Origin: a bacterium
GTDB taxonomy: Bacteria; Desulfobacterota_D; UBA1144
Length of the DNA: 64,000 nucleotides
Reading direction: 5' to 3'
Assembly: GCA_018654605.1 (NCBI GenBank)
Contig: JABILG010000016.1
Location: 35,882 to 99,881 of the forward strand
The stretch's first letter is position 1. Each line of letters starts with the position of its first letter. Shown here piece after piece: positions 34,466 through 44,248 of this stretch. The notes under the pieces were generated by a model. That model worked only from the letters and a program-made list of their open reading frames with translations. It was not told the DNA's origin and did no database searches. The position numbers and the translations under genes were made by a program.

Positions 34466-34615
34466 TTAATTTATAACCCCAAAAACCTTTCTAATCAAGT
34501 TTGGAAGAAAAGGTCCCAAGAATGAAATTATTAACAAAGTTGAGATAAAGCCAAAAACACCAAGTGCAAATCCTATTGCCCCTGCAGTACCTAGCCTGTC
34601 ACTATTTTTATCCAT
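34466..34615 (-). CDS. 49-residue membrane protein, candidate ActG subunit of ACIII
   Basis: A 49-residue ORF whose ATG shares one base with the actF stop (TGATG), so it is translationally coupled. The product has a short charged start (MDKNSDRLG), then one long hydrophobic stretch (about residues 10-35) and a basic IRKVFG end. ACIII complexes carry a small single-helix subunit encoded downstream of actF (ActG in Rhodothermus and Flavobacterium), and position and size fit. Sequence similarity to known ActG cannot be judged by eye. Confidence 0.65.
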   Translation of the reverse strand: MDKNSDRLGTAGAIGFALGVFGFISTLLIISFLGPFLPNLIRKVFGVIN

Positions 34616-35880
34616 CAGTGTCCTCCTGCATTAGAAAGTTTCTTTATTAACTTTTTATCTTTAAGACCAAATATCGGAAAATAAGATAAGAACTTAGTTA
34701 TACATATTAAAAATAAGCATAAGAATCCGAAGGATATCAAGATACTTTCTAAACCAAAATGAAAATGATCGTGCATAATAGAAGGGTAAATTAATACAAT
34801 CTTTTCTACAAATAATCCTAAAAATGATATAGAAGCTATGGTGACCAATATAGGTTTAACAATCTTTGTAGTTCTAGGTATCAGAGTAACAAAAGGTATA
34901 ACAAAAACACACGTAAGTGTTACCCAAGAAAGAGACTTATATGGCTCTTCGAATACCCTGGTTGCGATATATCCTGTTTCCTCAGGCATATTTGCGTACC
35001 ATATAGGAAGAAACTGAGAAAAGAATGTATATAGCCAAAAAACACTTAAGCCAAACATTAACTTAGCAGCATCATAGTATTGAAATTGTGTAATTACAGA
35101 TTCTAATTTAAATTTAATAGTCATCATAGATGAGATAATTACAACTAACCCTAAGGCAGCTAAGACAGACGCCATAAAGTAGTAAACACCGAACAATGTA
35201 CTATAGAAATGAGGGTGAAGTGACATCATAAAATCAAAGGCAACAAAGGTCATAGATAATGAATAAGCAAATGCAATTGCTATTGAATATTTATAAAGTT
35301 TTTGATCATGATTAACTTCTTCACCTTCCGCTGGCGTAGAAGAAAGGAAAGAAAAGAATCCTTTAAATCTTCCGGTACCTTCACAATCCTGCCTTATAGA
35401 ATGATATAGATAGTAATATGTCAGTATATGCAATGTTCCCACAAGTAAAACGCTTCTTGTTAGTACAAAATTAAAGTTTAGCCAATTGGTATACTTCTTA
35501 CTTGTAATAAGATCGTAATTTTTATATTCTTCTGCAAGATATGGCAATGTTTGGTCTCCGTCTACAAAAAGGAATACCAACAAAAAGATAAAGACTACTG
35601 GCATAAAAGCTGCAAAAGATTCACAGATTCTCATCAAAGACCTGCCCCAACTTGAGCTAGTAATCCTCATAGCACATGCAAAGAGAACACCGCCATGACT
35701 AACTCCAGCCCAGAAAACAAAATTTAAATGAAAAGCTGTCCATGCCACATCTGCATGTCCATTTGAAATAGTATAAAGAAAAGTTAAGAGACCTAGAATA
35801 AATCCTCCATAAAGGAAATAGTCCAACGTTTTAGGAAACTCAATTTTTCTATTTAATAAAGCGTCAACATCTATACTCAT
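34615..35880 (-). CDS. actF: alternative complex III subunit ActF (NrfD-like quinol-oxidising membrane subunit)
   Basis: 421 residues with ten predicted membrane segments, of the NrfD/PsrC fold shared with ActC. Segments such as VFWAGVSHGGVLFACAMRITSS and SMTFVAFDFMMSLHPHFYS are typical of ActF. It belongs to the membrane part of ACIII, which oxidises quinol and passes electrons to cytochrome c. It follows actE after 12 nt and couples to the 49-aa gene. Confidence 0.9.
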   Translation of the reverse strand: MSIDVDALLNRKIEFPKTLDYFLYGGFILGLLTFLYTISNGHADVAWTAFHLNFVFWAGVSHGGVLFACAMRITSSSWGRSLMRICESFAAFMPVVFIFLLVFLFVDGDQTLPYLAEEYKNYDLITSKKYTNWLNFNFVLTRSVLLVGTLHILTYYYLYHSIRQDCEGTGRFKGFFSFLSSTPAEGEEVNHDQKLYKYSIAIAFAYSLSMTFVAFDFMMSLHPHFYSTLFGVYYFMASVLAALGLVVIISSMMTIKFKLESVITQFQYYDAAKLMFGLSVFWLYTFFSQFLPIWYANMPEETGYIATRVFEEPYKSLSWVTLTCVFVIPFVTLIPRTTKIVKPILVTIASISFLGLFVEKIVLIYPSIMHDHFHFGLESILISFGFLCLFLICITKFLSYFPIFGLKDKKLIKKLSNAGGH

Positions 35881-35892
35881 AATAAAATTCCT

Positions 35893-36408
35893 TTATTTAA
35901 CCTTTCCTTGCAAATATCTTACATAATAAACTACATCCCATGCTTCATCTGGAGTAATTCTTCCATAAGCTGGCATCATAACTCTTCCACCGTATCGAAT
36001 ATAGGCATAAATATAGCCATCTGTTCTATTGACTGTTTGATTCTGAGTTAAATCAACTGGGTAAAAATACGAGTTAGGCCTTAAGTCATTTTTTATAACG
36101 GGGCCATCACCCAACCCCTTCATGCCATGACAAGAGTAGCAATTTGTTTCATATAGCGACTTTCCGCTAGCAATGGAATCGTCACCTCTATTCTGCCCGG
36201 TAACTATAGATTCATACTCTTCTCTTTCAAGTTCGATTGATTCATTATCTCTAAAAACAGATTTATCAGGATAATCCCTAGCTTCTTCATAAGGCTTGAT
36301 ACTAGGCTGCTCCCATAAATCTGTTGACCACGGGAGAGAAAAAGAGCTAGTAGTAGAAATAAAGAAAACAACTAAAACAAATAAAGCACAACTGCTAAAC
36401 ATTCTCAT
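35893..36408 (-). CDS. actE: alternative complex III monoheme cytochrome c (ActE)
   Basis: 171 residues. A signal peptide (FSSCALFVLVVFFISTTSS) exports it. The single heme site is CYSCH near residue 96, and MMPAYGRI near residue 147 gives the likely Met axial ligand. Family role: terminal heme of ACIII that hands electrons to the oxidase or to a soluble carrier. The start overlaps the actD stop by 4 nt. A second ATG lies two codons in. Confidence 0.92.
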   Translation of the reverse strand: MRMFSSCALFVLVVFFISTTSSFSLPWSTDLWEQPSIKPYEEARDYPDKSVFRDNESIELEREEYESIVTGQNRGDDSIASGKSLYETNCYSCHGMKGLGDGPVIKNDLRPNSYFYPVDLTQNQTVNRTDGYIYAYIRYGGRVMMPAYGRITPDEAWDVVYYVRYLQGKVK

Positions 36409-37028
36409 GAATCACCTTCTTTCTTTTCTTCAGTAGGTTTTTCTTCTACAACAGATTCAGTAGGTTTTTTCTCTACAGCTGGTTCAGACTCAGGAATCTT
36501 TTCCTCTAAAATCTCCCCGTTAACCTTTAATTCTTCAGAGCCAAAGTTTCTCAGAATATGCTCTACTTCTTCAAAGTCACCATTATTACATGTGACTAGC
36601 AAGCCGAACTTATCATTGCTAAACCTTTCATCATAATCTATAGGATTTACATTCCTTCTTAATCTCGAATTAATTATTAAACCTAAAAATGTTGACAAGC
36701 CGCCAATTAAGATCATACACTCAAAAATTATTATCATGTAAGGTGGTATTGAGACTATGGGCTTTGCACTCGTTACTATTGGCCAATCCATAGAAGTTAG
36801 TATTGTAAAAGCTGCTCCAACGCAAGCACCAAGGAGAGCGCCACAAAAGGTGAAATACTTAACCTTACTAGGCTCATATCCCCTATCTAGTGCGTCTTCA
36901 ATTTCATGGTTAGGAACTGGAGAAAAAGCTCTAATGTCTTCAAAGCCTTTCGCACGTAATTCTTTTATCGAATCAATTAACAAATCTACATAAGAATAGA
37001 TTCCAAGAATCTTTCTACTCTCATTCAT
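36405..37028 (-). CDS. actD: alternative complex III subunit ActD (DUF3341)
   Basis: 207 residues. ILGIYSYVDLLIDSIKELRAKGF at the start and AFSPVPNHEIEDALD are the DUF3341 signature; two membrane helices follow (about residues 62-80 and 95-115). The C-terminal 35 residues are Glu/Pro/Lys-rich and look disordered. The ATG at 37028 has GGAGG 8 nt upstream and overlaps the actC stop by 8 nt; a longer frame is a shadow of actC. Confidence 0.93.
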   Translation of the reverse strand: MNESRKILGIYSYVDLLIDSIKELRAKGFEDIRAFSPVPNHEIEDALDRGYEPSKVKYFTFCGALLGACVGAAFTILTSMDWPIVTSAKPIVSIPPYMIIIFECMILIGGLSTFLGLIINSRLRRNVNPIDYDERFSNDKFGLLVTCNNGDFEEVEHILRNFGSEELKVNGEILEEKIPESEPAVEKKPTESVVEEKPTEEKKEGDS

Positions 37029-38364
37029 GGTCTGAGCCTCCATTCTTTTTAGGAACAGGAAGTATTTCTTTAATTTCTGCAATAGATAAAGCAGGCAAAG
37101 TTCTAACAAAAATAAGGAAGAACATAAAGAACCATGCAAAACTACCTACTGTTATCCCAAGCTCAACCCATGAAGGCCTATAAAGTCCCCATGATCCGGG
37201 CTCAAATTCTTTTGAAAGAGAAATAACAATAATGTTAAATCTTTCAAACCACATACCGACATTAATTAATAGCGATATAATGAATAATATAACAAGGTTG
37301 TTTCTAATCTTTTTAAACCACAGTGCGTGTGGAACAATTCCATTACAGAACATCATTGTCCAATAAAAGAAAGCATAGTCACCATTAGCTCTATATAAAA
37401 ACTGATCATATTCGTACTTATTTCCACTATACCAAGCGATGAAGAACTCAATCAAATATGCATAAAACACTATACAAGAAGTTAAAATTATCATTTTAGA
37501 CATACCTTCAAAATTTTCCATTGTTATATAATCTTCTAATTTAAAAATTAACCTCAGTGGGATACATAGAGTAATAACCATCGCCAGTCCAGAAAAAATA
37601 GCACCAGCAACAAAATATGGTGGGAAAATTGTTGTATGCCACCCAGGTGTATTTGCCATTGCAAAATCCCAGGAAACAACACTATGGACGGAGATAACTA
37701 ATGGAGTAGCAAAGCAAGCAAAATAAAAATATGCTCTAGTATAATGACTCCATTCCCAGTTTGATCCTTTCCATCCTAGTGATAAAACAGAATAAAGTAC
37801 TTTTTTGGTTTTTCCGACTACACTGTCTCTGATTGCCGCAATATCAGGAATCATCCCGATAAAAAAGAAAACTGAACTAATTGTTGCATAAGTACTAACA
37901 GCAAAAACATCCCACAACAACGGAGAGTCAAAATTAACCCACAACCCTCTTTGGTTTGGATAAGGTAAAAGCCAATAGAAATTCCAAGGTCTACCAAGGT
38001 GAATTATAGGGAAAAGTCCTGCGGTTGCTACAGCAAAAACTGTCATAGCTTCTGCAATCCTATAAATAGACATTCTAAATTTTGCCCTGAATAAAAATAA
38101 AACCGCTGAAATTAGAGTTCCAGAGTGTGCTATACCAACCCAAAATACAAAATCAGTTATATAAACCCCCCACAATACTGGGTGGCTATAGCCGGCTACT
38201 CCTAAACCTTCGTAAACCTGATAAATAAAACAATAAATTCCAAAGGCAAGAAATATTAAATCAAAAATAAAGATGGCCCACCAACCGAAAGAAGGTCTGG
38301 TTAGCATATTCATAACAGCCTTATTTAAACTGGAATACTTGTCCTTTTCTGCTATCTGGCTCAT
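37021..38364 (-). CDS. actC: alternative complex III subunit ActC (NrfD-like)
   Basis: 447 residues with about ten membrane segments. FWVGIAHSGTLISAVLFLFRAKFR and HLGRPWNFYWLLPYPNQRGLW are conserved ActC/NrfD motifs near the quinol site. It anchors the Fe-S subunit ActB and binds quinol. It overlaps actB by 4 nt and actD by 8 nt, so the operon is translationally coupled through its middle. Confidence 0.95.
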   Translation of the reverse strand: MSQIAEKDKYSSLNKAVMNMLTRPSFGWWAIFIFDLIFLAFGIYCFIYQVYEGLGVAGYSHPVLWGVYITDFVFWVGIAHSGTLISAVLFLFRAKFRMSIYRIAEAMTVFAVATAGLFPIIHLGRPWNFYWLLPYPNQRGLWVNFDSPLLWDVFAVSTYATISSVFFFIGMIPDIAAIRDSVVGKTKKVLYSVLSLGWKGSNWEWSHYTRAYFYFACFATPLVISVHSVVSWDFAMANTPGWHTTIFPPYFVAGAIFSGLAMVITLCIPLRLIFKLEDYITMENFEGMSKMIILTSCIVFYAYLIEFFIAWYSGNKYEYDQFLYRANGDYAFFYWTMMFCNGIVPHALWFKKIRNNLVILFIISLLINVGMWFERFNIIVISLSKEFEPGSWGLYRPSWVELGITVGSFAWFFMFFLIFVRTLPALSIAEIKEILPVPKKNGGSDHE

Positions 38365-41291
38365 GTTCTATCCCACTCGATTTTTTTAAGATAAGATACT
38401 GATGGTCTTGTATTAAGCTCTGCTAATAATGTATAAGATCTTTTATGTTCAACTATTTTAGATATTTCTGAATTCGGCTCATTTAGGTCTCCAAAGATAA
38501 TAGCGTTAGAACCACAAACACTTTGACATGCCGTAACTACTTCTCCATCTCTAAGCTTCCTATCCTCATCTTTTGCTACATCTTTTGCTGCGGTAATCCT
38601 ATGCAAGCAGAAATTACATTTCTCCATTACTCCTCTTGACCTAACAGTCACATCAGGATTTAACTGCATGTTTAATGGCTCAGGCATCTCATATTTAAAC
38701 CAATTAAATCTTCGAACCTTATATGAACAGTTATTAGAACAATATCTTGTTCCAACACACCTACTATAAACCATGACATTTATGCCCTCTGGATTATGAT
38801 ATGTAGCAAAAACAGGACATACAGGTTCGCATGGAGCATTCTCACATTGCTGACACATCTGAGGTATAATTCTTGTATCCACCCTTACTGACCCTAAGTA
38901 ATCTTCTTCTTCTGTTTGAAATCTCTCTAAAGTAAGCCAGGACATCCATCTTCCATTTCCTACCTGCTCTTTGCCTACAACAGGGACATTGTTCTCTGAA
39001 TAACAGGCAGTTACGCAAGCTCCGCAACCAGTGCATTTATCCAAATCTATATTCATTCCCCATTTATGAATAAAATAGTCATATTCTCTGTACATGTCTC
39101 TTTCTGCATGATGTTCACCATGGTGGTCATGGTGGTCAACAACCTCAGACAAAGCTATAGTTTGAGCAATATCTCGGTTATCTTGCGAATACGAATGTTG
39201 AACTTTTACTAACTTTTCCCAGTTGCCAGTTTTATTTATTGATACTTCCCCGGAACACCAGTTTAGATTTCCCGCATCCCCAACACTTTCCCCATCTAAT
39301 AAATCTACCGGATTAACACCTCTATCTTTTGCATACCTTCCATAAGCCGTATGCCCTTGTCCTAAGGAGATGGAAATGGTGTCGGGCCTCATTGCTTTAG
39401 ACAGATAGGCTTGTGTCGTAACTTTTCCATAATCAGTTTCTACATCAACAAAGTCGCCTTCAATAATGTTAAGTTTCTCAGCAAGTTTAGAATTTATCTC
39501 TACCCAAGAGTCCCAAACTGTAGTCGTTAACAAGTCAGGCAACTCCTGAAGCCAAGTCTTATTAGCACCTCTACCATCATAAAGCCTATAGTTTGGAGTT
39601 ATACATAGTTTAAGCTTCTTTCCTAAATCATTATCAACTTTAATCGTGAATTTTTTAGAAGTATTAAAACTAAAATCAACCTTATTAGGCACTTCGTTAA
39701 GGACTCCACCATCCTTGAGGGCTTGATTCCAAAAGGATTTAAATGAGGTAGGAGAATAAATCGACATCCATGAATTCTTTAAATACTCTAAGTAGGAATC
39801 TTCTTCTATCTTTTGATTTTTCGGTTCCAAATCATTATAAATGGACACTATAGAGTCACCAATAGACAAATTACCGTAAAGAGGCTTCATTACCGGCTGC
39901 ATTAAATATCTTGAATTTTTCTTCCCTTGATAATCACCCCATTGCTCTAAAGAATGTTGATCAGGTAAAATTAAATCTGACAACTCAGAGGTCTCATCAA
40001 GAGTTGAGGAGAAGCTTACTTTGTAATCTATTTTCTCTAATGCATTTTTGAATTCTAGAGAATTAGACAAGTTATAGACTGGATTAGCATTATGTGTAAT
40101 TAGCAGACCTACATTACCGCTTAATGCATCTTTTCTAAATTTAAGTATTTCTGAATAGTTTGAAGCATTAGAAATCATATAGTGATTATCAAAGTCGTAT
40201 TTATCCAAGTTATCAGTAATATAGTTTAGGATATTGACTGCAACTACTGTCTTAAGTTGGTCTTCCCCTGTAGAAGCAATTCCCCCAGCTATTGCCAGTG
40301 AAGACTTGGAACTAGCGAAGTCATTAGCTATCTGCTCTATTGATTCAATAGAAATACCAGTCAAGTTACTTGTTCTTTCTAAGGTAAATTCCGAAAGATT
40401 AGTAAAAGTATTCGGAACAGTTTTTTTGTTAAGTCTGTTTATTTTAATATGATTTATAATTCCTAACGCTAAAAATAAGTTAGTTCTCGGCTTAGCCGGA
40501 ACCCAATCATCAGCTTTTGCTCCAGTCAAAGTTAGCTTAGGTTCAACTTGAACAAATTTTCCTTTAGTATGATCTTTCACTGAATGCATCTTCTCAAATC
40601 TAGACTGATATTCGCTTGGTGATAGCCACGTCTCAAGGAAATCAACTCCAAAGCTAAGTAGATAATCTGTTTCATCAATTTTATAAGTAGGTATCAATCT
40701 TTTACCAAATGAAATCTCATTTGCGGCCGTAATATGTTCAAAGGAAAAAGTTTCGAATTTAATTCTTTTTGCACCAATTTTATCAGAGAACTTAGTTAAA
40801 AGCTCATCGAGTGTACCGGTTGTATTATCTGTAATTACATACCTATTCTTACTTTCTTTTTCATTCAATCTATTACTAAAAATCTCGAGTGCTGAACCCC
40901 AAGATGTTGGAGACAAGTCTCCTCTATTGTTCCTAAATAATGGTTGTTTAATCCTATCAGGGTCATACAATCCTTGCAATGAAGCTTGAGCTTCTGAGGA
41001 TACACCCCCGTTAGATACTGGGTCAAGCTTATTTCCCGAGATGAATATAGCTCTTCCTTCTCTTACCTTTACAACAACTGAGGCGCCAACTGGAGAATAA
41101 GGTAAAACTGTCGAATAATAATTTGGTATCCCAGGAACAACATCTTCTGGAGGAATAGCATAAGAGACTAATTTGTCTAATGGTTCAGGTGAGCAACCAG
41201 AAGAAACTACTGCGGCTCCGCCGATTGCTGTTAAAGCCTTTAGGAAATCTCTTCTATTAAGTGTTCCTTTTTTTTCTTTATCTTTATTCAT
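38361..41291 (-). CDS. actB: alternative complex III subunit ActB (molybdopterin-like plus Fe-S domains)
   Basis: 976 residues. A twin-arginine signal (NRRDFLK) is followed by a lipobox-like SSGC. Residues 60-700 are a molybdopterin-oxidoreductase-like domain that in ACIII lacks the cofactor. The last quarter is a ferredoxin-like domain with four cysteine clusters: CTGCGACVTAC, CQQCENAPCEPVC, CVGTRYCSNNC and the CNFCLHR/CQSVCG pair. A His-rich stretch (DHHDHHGEHH) joins the two parts. It carries electrons from quinol to the heme subunits. Located on the periplasmic side by the Tat signal. Confidence 0.96.
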   Translation of the reverse strand: MNKDKEKKGTLNRRDFLKALTAIGGAAVVSSGCSPEPLDKLVSYAIPPEDVVPGIPNYYSTVLPYSPVGASVVVKVREGRAIFISGNKLDPVSNGGVSSEAQASLQGLYDPDRIKQPLFRNNRGDLSPTSWGSALEIFSNRLNEKESKNRYVITDNTTGTLDELLTKFSDKIGAKRIKFETFSFEHITAANEISFGKRLIPTYKIDETDYLLSFGVDFLETWLSPSEYQSRFEKMHSVKDHTKGKFVQVEPKLTLTGAKADDWVPAKPRTNLFLALGIINHIKINRLNKKTVPNTFTNLSEFTLERTSNLTGISIESIEQIANDFASSKSSLAIAGGIASTGEDQLKTVVAVNILNYITDNLDKYDFDNHYMISNASNYSEILKFRKDALSGNVGLLITHNANPVYNLSNSLEFKNALEKIDYKVSFSSTLDETSELSDLILPDQHSLEQWGDYQGKKNSRYLMQPVMKPLYGNLSIGDSIVSIYNDLEPKNQKIEEDSYLEYLKNSWMSIYSPTSFKSFWNQALKDGGVLNEVPNKVDFSFNTSKKFTIKVDNDLGKKLKLCITPNYRLYDGRGANKTWLQELPDLLTTTVWDSWVEINSKLAEKLNIIEGDFVDVETDYGKVTTQAYLSKAMRPDTISISLGQGHTAYGRYAKDRGVNPVDLLDGESVGDAGNLNWCSGEVSINKTGNWEKLVKVQHSYSQDNRDIAQTIALSEVVDHHDHHGEHHAERDMYREYDYFIHKWGMNIDLDKCTGCGACVTACYSENNVPVVGKEQVGNGRWMSWLTLERFQTEEEDYLGSVRVDTRIIPQMCQQCENAPCEPVCPVFATYHNPEGINVMVYSRCVGTRYCSNNCSYKVRRFNWFKYEMPEPLNMQLNPDVTVRSRGVMEKCNFCLHRITAAKDVAKDEDRKLRDGEVVTACQSVCGSNAIIFGDLNEPNSEISKIVEHKRSYTLLAELNTRPSVSYLKKIEWDRT

Positions 41292-41312
41292 AGTCTGATT
41301 AAGAATCCTTGA

Positions 41313-42101
41313 TTAATAATGACACGTAGAACAGTCCTTCAACCAAGCTACCTCCTTATTAATGTTAATTAATTTTTCTTTTCCGGCGTTAGATTTATGT
41401 TGGTCTCCCAACTTCCTATCAAAATCTTTATACAATAACCTCGATTGAATTCTACCTGTATGCGACATAATTCGCTTATCATGATCACTTAATTTTGAAA
41501 TTCCATCATGGACTTGTTCAAGATCATCAAACTTTTTCTGCAACTTCTCTTCATGGCAACTTATACACCAGCCCATTTGTAATGTAGTTTGTGGTTTAGG
41601 AATATCAACATTTTCAACATCCCCATGGCATGTTTTACACTCTAGTCCATATCTTATATGAGGCTTATGAGGAAATTTAGCATGTTCAGGAACATAATGA
41701 TAATTGACCCATACAATTGATTCTTTTCTCTCCCAATAACCTGTTAATTTTTTTATTTCGTTTTCAAAATTAATTCTTTTTCTCCCATCATATAAATAAT
41801 TTGTGGGATCAATTGATTTATCATTAAATTTATAAATTCTTTTTGGATCCTTAGGATCATATTTACCATCTACATACTTATGACAACCCATACATTCCAT
41901 TACTGAAGGAATCCCAGGCTGTGATGACTTAGCAACATATGCGTGACAATAAGTACAGGGAATCTCATTGACTCCTGCATGAATCTTATGACTAAATGCA
42001 ATTGGCTGTTGAGGCTCATAGTCTTTAATAAATGCAAAATACGAAATTACAATTGTGGCTAATAAGGCCAATATTGTAACAATTGTAAGCTTCCTGGACA
42101 A
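41313..42101 (-). CDS. actA: alternative complex III pentaheme cytochrome c (ActA)
   Basis: 262 residues with one N-terminal membrane helix (about residues 6-25) and five heme sites: CTYCH, CMGCH, CKTCH, CISCH and CSTCH, the last only a residue from the end. PIAFSHKIHAG before the first heme is typical. The start is TTG at 42101, 7 nt after GGAAG. It is the first gene of the act operon, 21 nt ahead of actB, behind a good promoter. Confidence 0.95.
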   Translation of the reverse strand: MSRKLTIVTILALLATIVISYFAFIKDYEPQQPIAFSHKIHAGVNEIPCTYCHAYVAKSSQPGIPSVMECMGCHKYVDGKYDPKDPKRIYKFNDKSIDPTNYLYDGRKRINFENEIKKLTGYWERKESIVWVNYHYVPEHAKFPHKPHIRYGLECKTCHGDVENVDIPKPQTTLQMGWCISCHEEKLQKKFDDLEQVHDGISKLSDHDKRIMSHTGRIQSRLLYKDFDRKLGDQHKSNAGKEKLININKEVAWLKDCSTCHY

Positions 42102-42147
42102 CTCTATACTTCCTTTTTTGCAACTCTATATCTGGGGACTGGTAAAA

Positions 42148-42175
42148 ATGATAGCATAGTCAAAATGACTGTCAA
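42148..42175 (-). promoter_or_regulatory. promoter of the act (ACIII) operon
   Basis: On the minus strand, TTGACA (42175-42170), a 16-nt spacer, and TATCAT (42153-42148) preceded by TGC, an extended -10. The perfect -35 overlaps the stop codon of bioD. The ActA start codon is about 45 nt further on. Confidence 0.7.
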
Positions 42176-42915
42176 TTCGTGTATTTTTTTAAAAGTATTT
42201 TGAATTTTTTTAGACATTTTTCTATGAAATGAATTTGACAAAATTGACCCCCTAAATCGGGTGAGAAGAAACTTCTTAGATGGATATTTTTTGATTTTTT
42301 TAGAGAATTTGTCATTCTAGGAACAACACCTAAAATCTTGACCCTCCTAGTATTCATAAGAATTGGATTGTGTACTTCGGATATATTGGGCCTAATTGGG
42401 TATGAATTAATTATAACACCCTGCAGAAAAATCTTCCTTACTTTTAATGTCTCAATAGACATAAAAGTATGATTTAATGTCCCTAAAAAGGGAGTAACAA
42501 CCAAAATAACTTTCGCCTTTATTGATTTAATGAGGTCAACAATTTCCTTACTTTTCGTAATCGGTACTCTTAGTCCACCTGCACCTTCAATTACTAAAAG
42601 GTCGTATTCTTTTTCTAATTTCTTTATATTCTTAACTATTTGAGAATAATTAATCTTTTTTTTCTCGATTAATGACGCAGTAAGAGGGGCAACAGGTTCT
42701 TTAAATAAACTAAATTGGAAGAAATCAACTTTTTCTACTAAATTACTAAATTTTTTAACAAATGATAAATCAGATTGATTAACTTTTAAAGCTCCGCTCT
42801 CGATCGGCTTAATGTAGGCTATCTTATTATATTTTTCTGATAACGACTTAAGGAGCAAGGCTGAGACGAAAGTCTTACCTATATTAGTGTCGTTTCCTGA
42901 AATAAAAAAAATCAT
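42172..42915 (-). CDS. bioD: dethiobiotin synthetase
   Basis: 247 residues. The P-loop FISGNDTNIGKTFVSALL is at the N terminus, YIKPIESG binds substrate, and VIEGAGGLRVPI is the conserved BioD motif. It closes the ureido ring in biotin synthesis. No other bio gene is in the window. It overlaps bcp by 4 nt; its 3' end holds the -35 of the act promoter. Confidence 0.9.
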   Translation of the reverse strand: MIFFISGNDTNIGKTFVSALLLKSLSEKYNKIAYIKPIESGALKVNQSDLSFVKKFSNLVEKVDFFQFSLFKEPVAPLTASLIEKKKINYSQIVKNIKKLEKEYDLLVIEGAGGLRVPITKSKEIVDLIKSIKAKVILVVTPFLGTLNHTFMSIETLKVRKIFLQGVIINSYPIRPNISEVHNPILMNTRRVKILGVVPRMTNSLKKSKNIHLRSFFSPDLGGQFCQIHFIEKCLKKFKILLKKYTN

Positions 42916-43364
42916 TTTTTTTCATCAAGGAACTTAAGTACTTCCTCGGCGTGTGCTTTTGTATTAACCTTAGTCCAGATATTTATAATTTTACCACTCT
43001 CGTCTATTAAAAAAGACGTCCTTCTTGCTGAGCCTTTTTCATTTAAAACCCCATATCTTGTAATTATTCTTAAATCAGGATCAGGGATAAGATTTATCTT
43101 TAAATTATATTTTTTTATGAACTTATCATGTGACAACTCATTATCCTTACTTATTCCAAAGACTTTGACTTTTTGTTTATCAAATCTTTTTATAGAAGCA
43201 CTTAATGAACATGCCTCCGATGTACAGCCTGGAGTATTATCTTTGGGGTAAAAACATATTAAAACTTTTCTACCAATATAATTCTCTAAAGAATCAGAAG
43301 ATCCATCAGCTAAATTATATCTAAATTTAGGAGCTTTTGACCCCACTATTAGAGATTTAAACAT
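42912..43364 (-). CDS. bcp: thioredoxin-dependent thiol peroxidase (Bcp/PrxQ)
   Basis: 150 residues. FYPKDNTPGCTSEACSLS holds the peroxidatic Cys and, five residues later, the PrxQ resolving Cys. GVLNEKGSARRTSFLID follows. It reduces organic and hydrogen peroxides with thioredoxin. Next to a second peroxidase gene (tpx) two genes away. Confidence 0.94.
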   Translation of the reverse strand: MFKSLIVGSKAPKFRYNLADGSSDSLENYIGRKVLICFYPKDNTPGCTSEACSLSASIKRFDKQKVKVFGISKDNELSHDKFIKKYNLKINLIPDPDLRIITRYGVLNEKGSARRTSFLIDESGKIINIWTKVNTKAHAEEVLKFLDEKK

Positions 43365-43370
43365 GGCCTT

Positions 43371-43682
43371 TTAATCCATCCCCATACTAACTCGTGCTTC
43401 ATCGCTCATTTTCTCTGGAGTCCAAGGTGGGTCCCAGACAATTTCAACATTTGCCTCGCTTACACCCTCCATTTCACTTACTAATGTCTGTGATTCGAGG
43501 ACAATCTCTCTAGCTGATGGGCAACCAGGTGAGGTCATAGTCATTTTTAGATTAACTATGGTGCCCACAACTTCCACATCATATACAAGTCCTAAGTTAA
43601 CTATATCTATAGGAATTTCAGGATCATATACATCAGAGAGCACTTCTAGGACTTTTACCTTATTGAGACCTGAATCACTCAT
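43371..43682 (-). CDS. MIP18/DUF59 family Fe-S assembly protein (SufT/PaaD-like)
   Basis: 103 residues. SDVYDPEIPIDIVNLGLVYDV and TSPGCPSA are the DUF59 signature, with the conserved Cys that may bind or transfer a metal. DPPWTPEKMSDEAR ends the protein. Homologues help maturation of Fe-S proteins (SufT) or belong to phenylacetate oxygenases (PaaD). There are no paa genes here, so SufT-like is preferred. It is coupled to tpx by a 1-nt overlap. Confidence 0.87.
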   Translation of the reverse strand: MSDSGLNKVKVLEVLSDVYDPEIPIDIVNLGLVYDVEVVGTIVNLKMTMTSPGCPSAREIVLESQTLVSEMEGVSEANVEIVWDPPWTPEKMSDEARVSMGMD

Positions 43683-44200
43683 TAGACTAAACTTTTTACA
43701 ACCTCTAACGCAGAATCAAAATTAGGCTCACTTGATATCTCACTAACATATTCTACATACTTTACAGTATTATCTTTATCTAATACGAATACAGCTCTTG
43801 CTAATAATCCCTTGTCCTTTATCAAGACCCCAAAAGCTTCACCAAAGGCATTGCCCCTATAATCTGAAATATTTTCAACTCTATCAATACCTTCTGCCCC
43901 ACAAAATCTTTTTTGAGCAAAAGGTAAATCAGCACTTACCGTATAAATCTTAAGGTTGCCAGATATATCTGCTGCTTCCTCATTAAACCTTCTTGTTTGC
44001 GCGGAACAAACAGGAGTATCAACTGACAAAACTACGTTGAAAACTTTTATTGAATCTCCCATGTCCGAAAGTGATATCGATGGAACTAGTCCTTGATCAC
44101 AAGTAAATTCCGGGGCTTTATCTCCAACCTTAATTTCTGGCCCCACTAAAGTAATGGGATTACCTTTTAATGTTACTGCTGCTTCTCTTTCATTGCTCAT
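43682..44200 (-). CDS. tpx: thiol peroxidase (atypical 2-Cys peroxiredoxin)
   Basis: 172 residues. VTLKGNPITLVG at the start and SVDTPVCSAQTRRFNEEA with the peroxidatic Cys are typical of Tpx; the resolving Cys is in KRFCGAEG. It removes lipid and hydrogen peroxides with thioredoxin. The ATG at 44200 has GGAGG 5 nt upstream; an in-frame TTG four codons before it overlaps that site and is unlikely. Confidence 0.95.
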   Translation of the reverse strand: MSNEREAAVTLKGNPITLVGPEIKVGDKAPEFTCDQGLVPSISLSDMGDSIKVFNVVLSVDTPVCSAQTRRFNEEAADISGNLKIYTVSADLPFAQKRFCGAEGIDRVENISDYRGNAFGEAFGVLIKDKGLLARAVFVLDKDNTVKYVEYVSEISSEPNFDSALEVVKSLV

Positions 44201-44248
44201 AAGAACCTCCAATTGACTCTATTAAGCTAAACAGATTAAATAATGGTG

